From NCBI GenBank assembly GCA_964630755.1, contig CAZVYS010000023.1, positions 1-13,149 on the forward strand: 13,149 nt of DNA, in the 5' to 3' direction. Of the stretch, positions 12,309 to 13,149 are shown piece by piece. Within the stretch, counting starts at the first letter, position 1; each line of letters starts with the position of its first letter. The notes under the pieces were generated by a model. It ran no database searches. It was given only the letters and a program-made list of their open reading frames with translations, and was not told the origin of the DNA. The position numbers were made by a program, and so were the translations under genes. This DNA is from CAZVYS01 sp964630755. GTDB lineage: Bacteria > Patescibacteriota > Microgenomatia > UBA1400 > CG1-02-47-37.

Positions 12309-13149
12309 TTTTTTCTAAGCTCCAACTGGTTTTTAGAATAATTAATAAGGTTGCAAATCCGATGATTGAAACAATGTTGCCAAACTGACGAGCAGGAGTG
12401 TTTTCAGTAAACTTGGTTTCGATTAAATGCTTACCTGCGGGAACTTTAAAAGTTATGATACCAGGATATTCTTCTTTTTGGAAATCTATATTTGTTTTTT
12501 GACCATTAATAGTAACTTGCCAACCCGGAAAATATGTAGTTCTTTCTAATATTTCAGTGTCTTGAGGAGCATTAATCTCGTAAACATGTTTTTGGGTTTT
12601 CCAAAGGACCTCTTGAAACTGACTGATTCCTTTTAGATCAAAGAAATGCCCTGGTTTTAAAGAAATATTTTTATTTTCATTAAACCAAACGGGTGTATTT
12701 GCACTCATAATAGAAGTGTTAAAAGGGTATTCATAGTAAAAATAATTATCGTGATCAAACCAACCACCAGGCTTAGAAATAGAACCAGAGTAAATAATAG
12801 CTAAAACTACTAAAATAATGGTTAATTTTGGAAGTCTTTTAAATAGATAGGCTGAAAGACCGGCTGAAGCTAGAGTGGCAAAGGTAAGTAATCTCCAAGG
12901 AAACTGAACGTAGCGAACGAGGGGTAAAGTCTTCCAAAGAAAATTAGAGATTGGTAGCATAGCAAAAACAGACAAGCAGAAAATGCAAGCATAGAATAAC
13001 CAATGCCAGTTAATTTTTTTATTTTTAATGTGTGTGTAAATTAACCAGCCAATCGAAAGAAGAGAAATAAGCCAATGAATTGGTCCAAGTTGTAAGCTCA
13101 TTTCATCATTTGGTCCCTTGAAAGAATAGCCATAACCCCAGGGAGAGTA
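12301..13149 (-). CDS. PTPS-related/YfhO-like membrane protein, 5' end beyond window
   Basis: An ATG at 13101 gives 266 residues, but the same frame stays open to 13149 and encodes a further 16 residues (YSPWGYGYSFKGPNDE). These fit the family, so the gene begins beyond the right edge; 282 residues are visible. It has several membrane helices (about four between visible residues 23 and 120), the hallmark RYVQFPWR (79-86), a soluble beta-rich region with the pattern YFPGWQVTINGQ (196-207) and VPAGKHLIE, and a last helix near the C-terminus. This matches the '6-pyruvoyl-tetrahydropterin synthase related' membrane proteins and YfhO-like GT-C-type enzymes; the name does not imply pterin chemistry. 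It probably acts in glycan or lipid modification at the outer face. It precedes the PIG-V-like gene with an 8-bp overlap. Confidence 0.82.
   Translation of the reverse strand, partial: YSPWGYGYSFKGPNDEMSLQLGPIHWLISLLSIGWLIYTHIKNKKINWHWLFYACIFCLSVFAMLPISNFLWKTLPLVRYVQFPWRLLTFATLASAGLSAYLFKRLPKLTIILVVLAIIYSGSISKPGGWFDHDNYFYYEYPFNTSIMSANTPVWFNENKNISLKPGHFFDLKGISQFQEVLWKTQKHVYEINAPQDTEILERTTYFPGWQVTINGQKTNIDFQKEEYPGIITFKVPAGKHLIETKFTENTPARQFGNIVSIIGFATLLIILKTSWSLEKND

Noticed and set aside
1..13149. CRISPR array, tRNA, rRNA, insertion sequence or riboswitch
   Set aside because: I saw no regularly spaced repeats, no cloverleaf-like segment, no transposase, and no non-coding stretch above 40 bases that could hold such an element.
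1..13149. Recoding of TGA as glycine
   Set aside because: Several genes end in TGA exactly where the family should end, often in ATGA overlaps, and the reductase gene also ends in TGA.

Overview
The window looks like part of a surface-glycan locus of a small-genome, low-GC bacterium, most likely a Candidate Phyla Radiation (Patescibacteria) lineage, perhaps of the Microgenomates type. The evidence is AT-rich DNA, Lys/Ile/Asn-rich proteins, almost no non-coding sequence, many 1-8 bp start/stop overlaps, few Shine-Dalgarno motifs, and a gene set I associate with those genomes (DUF2304, PIG-V-like, PTPS-related membrane protein, CotH-like, PsbP-like). TGA is used as a stop, so the glycine recoding of Gracilibacteria and Absconditabacteria does not apply. 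The lineage call is inference; no rRNA or ribosomal protein is present.

Layout, right to left on the minus strand. Unit A (beyond 13149 to 7160) holds a PTPS-related membrane protein that enters from the right edge, a PIG-V-like GT-C mannosyltransferase, a GalE-like epimerase/dehydratase, a DPM1-like GT2, a DUF2304 membrane protein and two GT4 glycosyltransferases. Unit B (plus strand, 6273-7187) is a single GDP-6-deoxymannose reductase-like SDR. Unit C (minus, 6249-4877) is a GT2 followed by a membrane-anchored PsbP-like protein. Unit D (plus, 4036-4887) is a single SDR. Unit E (minus, 4001 to beyond 1) is three GT4 enzymes and a CotH-like membrane protein that leaves by the left edge. No stretch above 40 bp lacks a gene.

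The genes fit one purpose. SDRs shape nucleotide sugars, a polyprenyl-phosphate-sugar synthase and a GT-C enzyme move sugars to the outer membrane face, and five GT4s plus one GT2 assemble a heteropolysaccharide or glycoprotein glycan. No flippase, polymerase, ABC exporter or sugar-nucleotidyltransferase is visible, so the pathway must extend beyond the window.

The most striking non-coding signals are the two divergent gaps (34 bp and 23 bp). Each carries a palindrome that appears to supply -10 elements to both strands, placed so that both transcripts would be nearly leaderless. There is also a perfect 12-bp-arm inverted repeat inside a GT4 gene. Five start positions differ from the longest reading frame and are explained in the entries.
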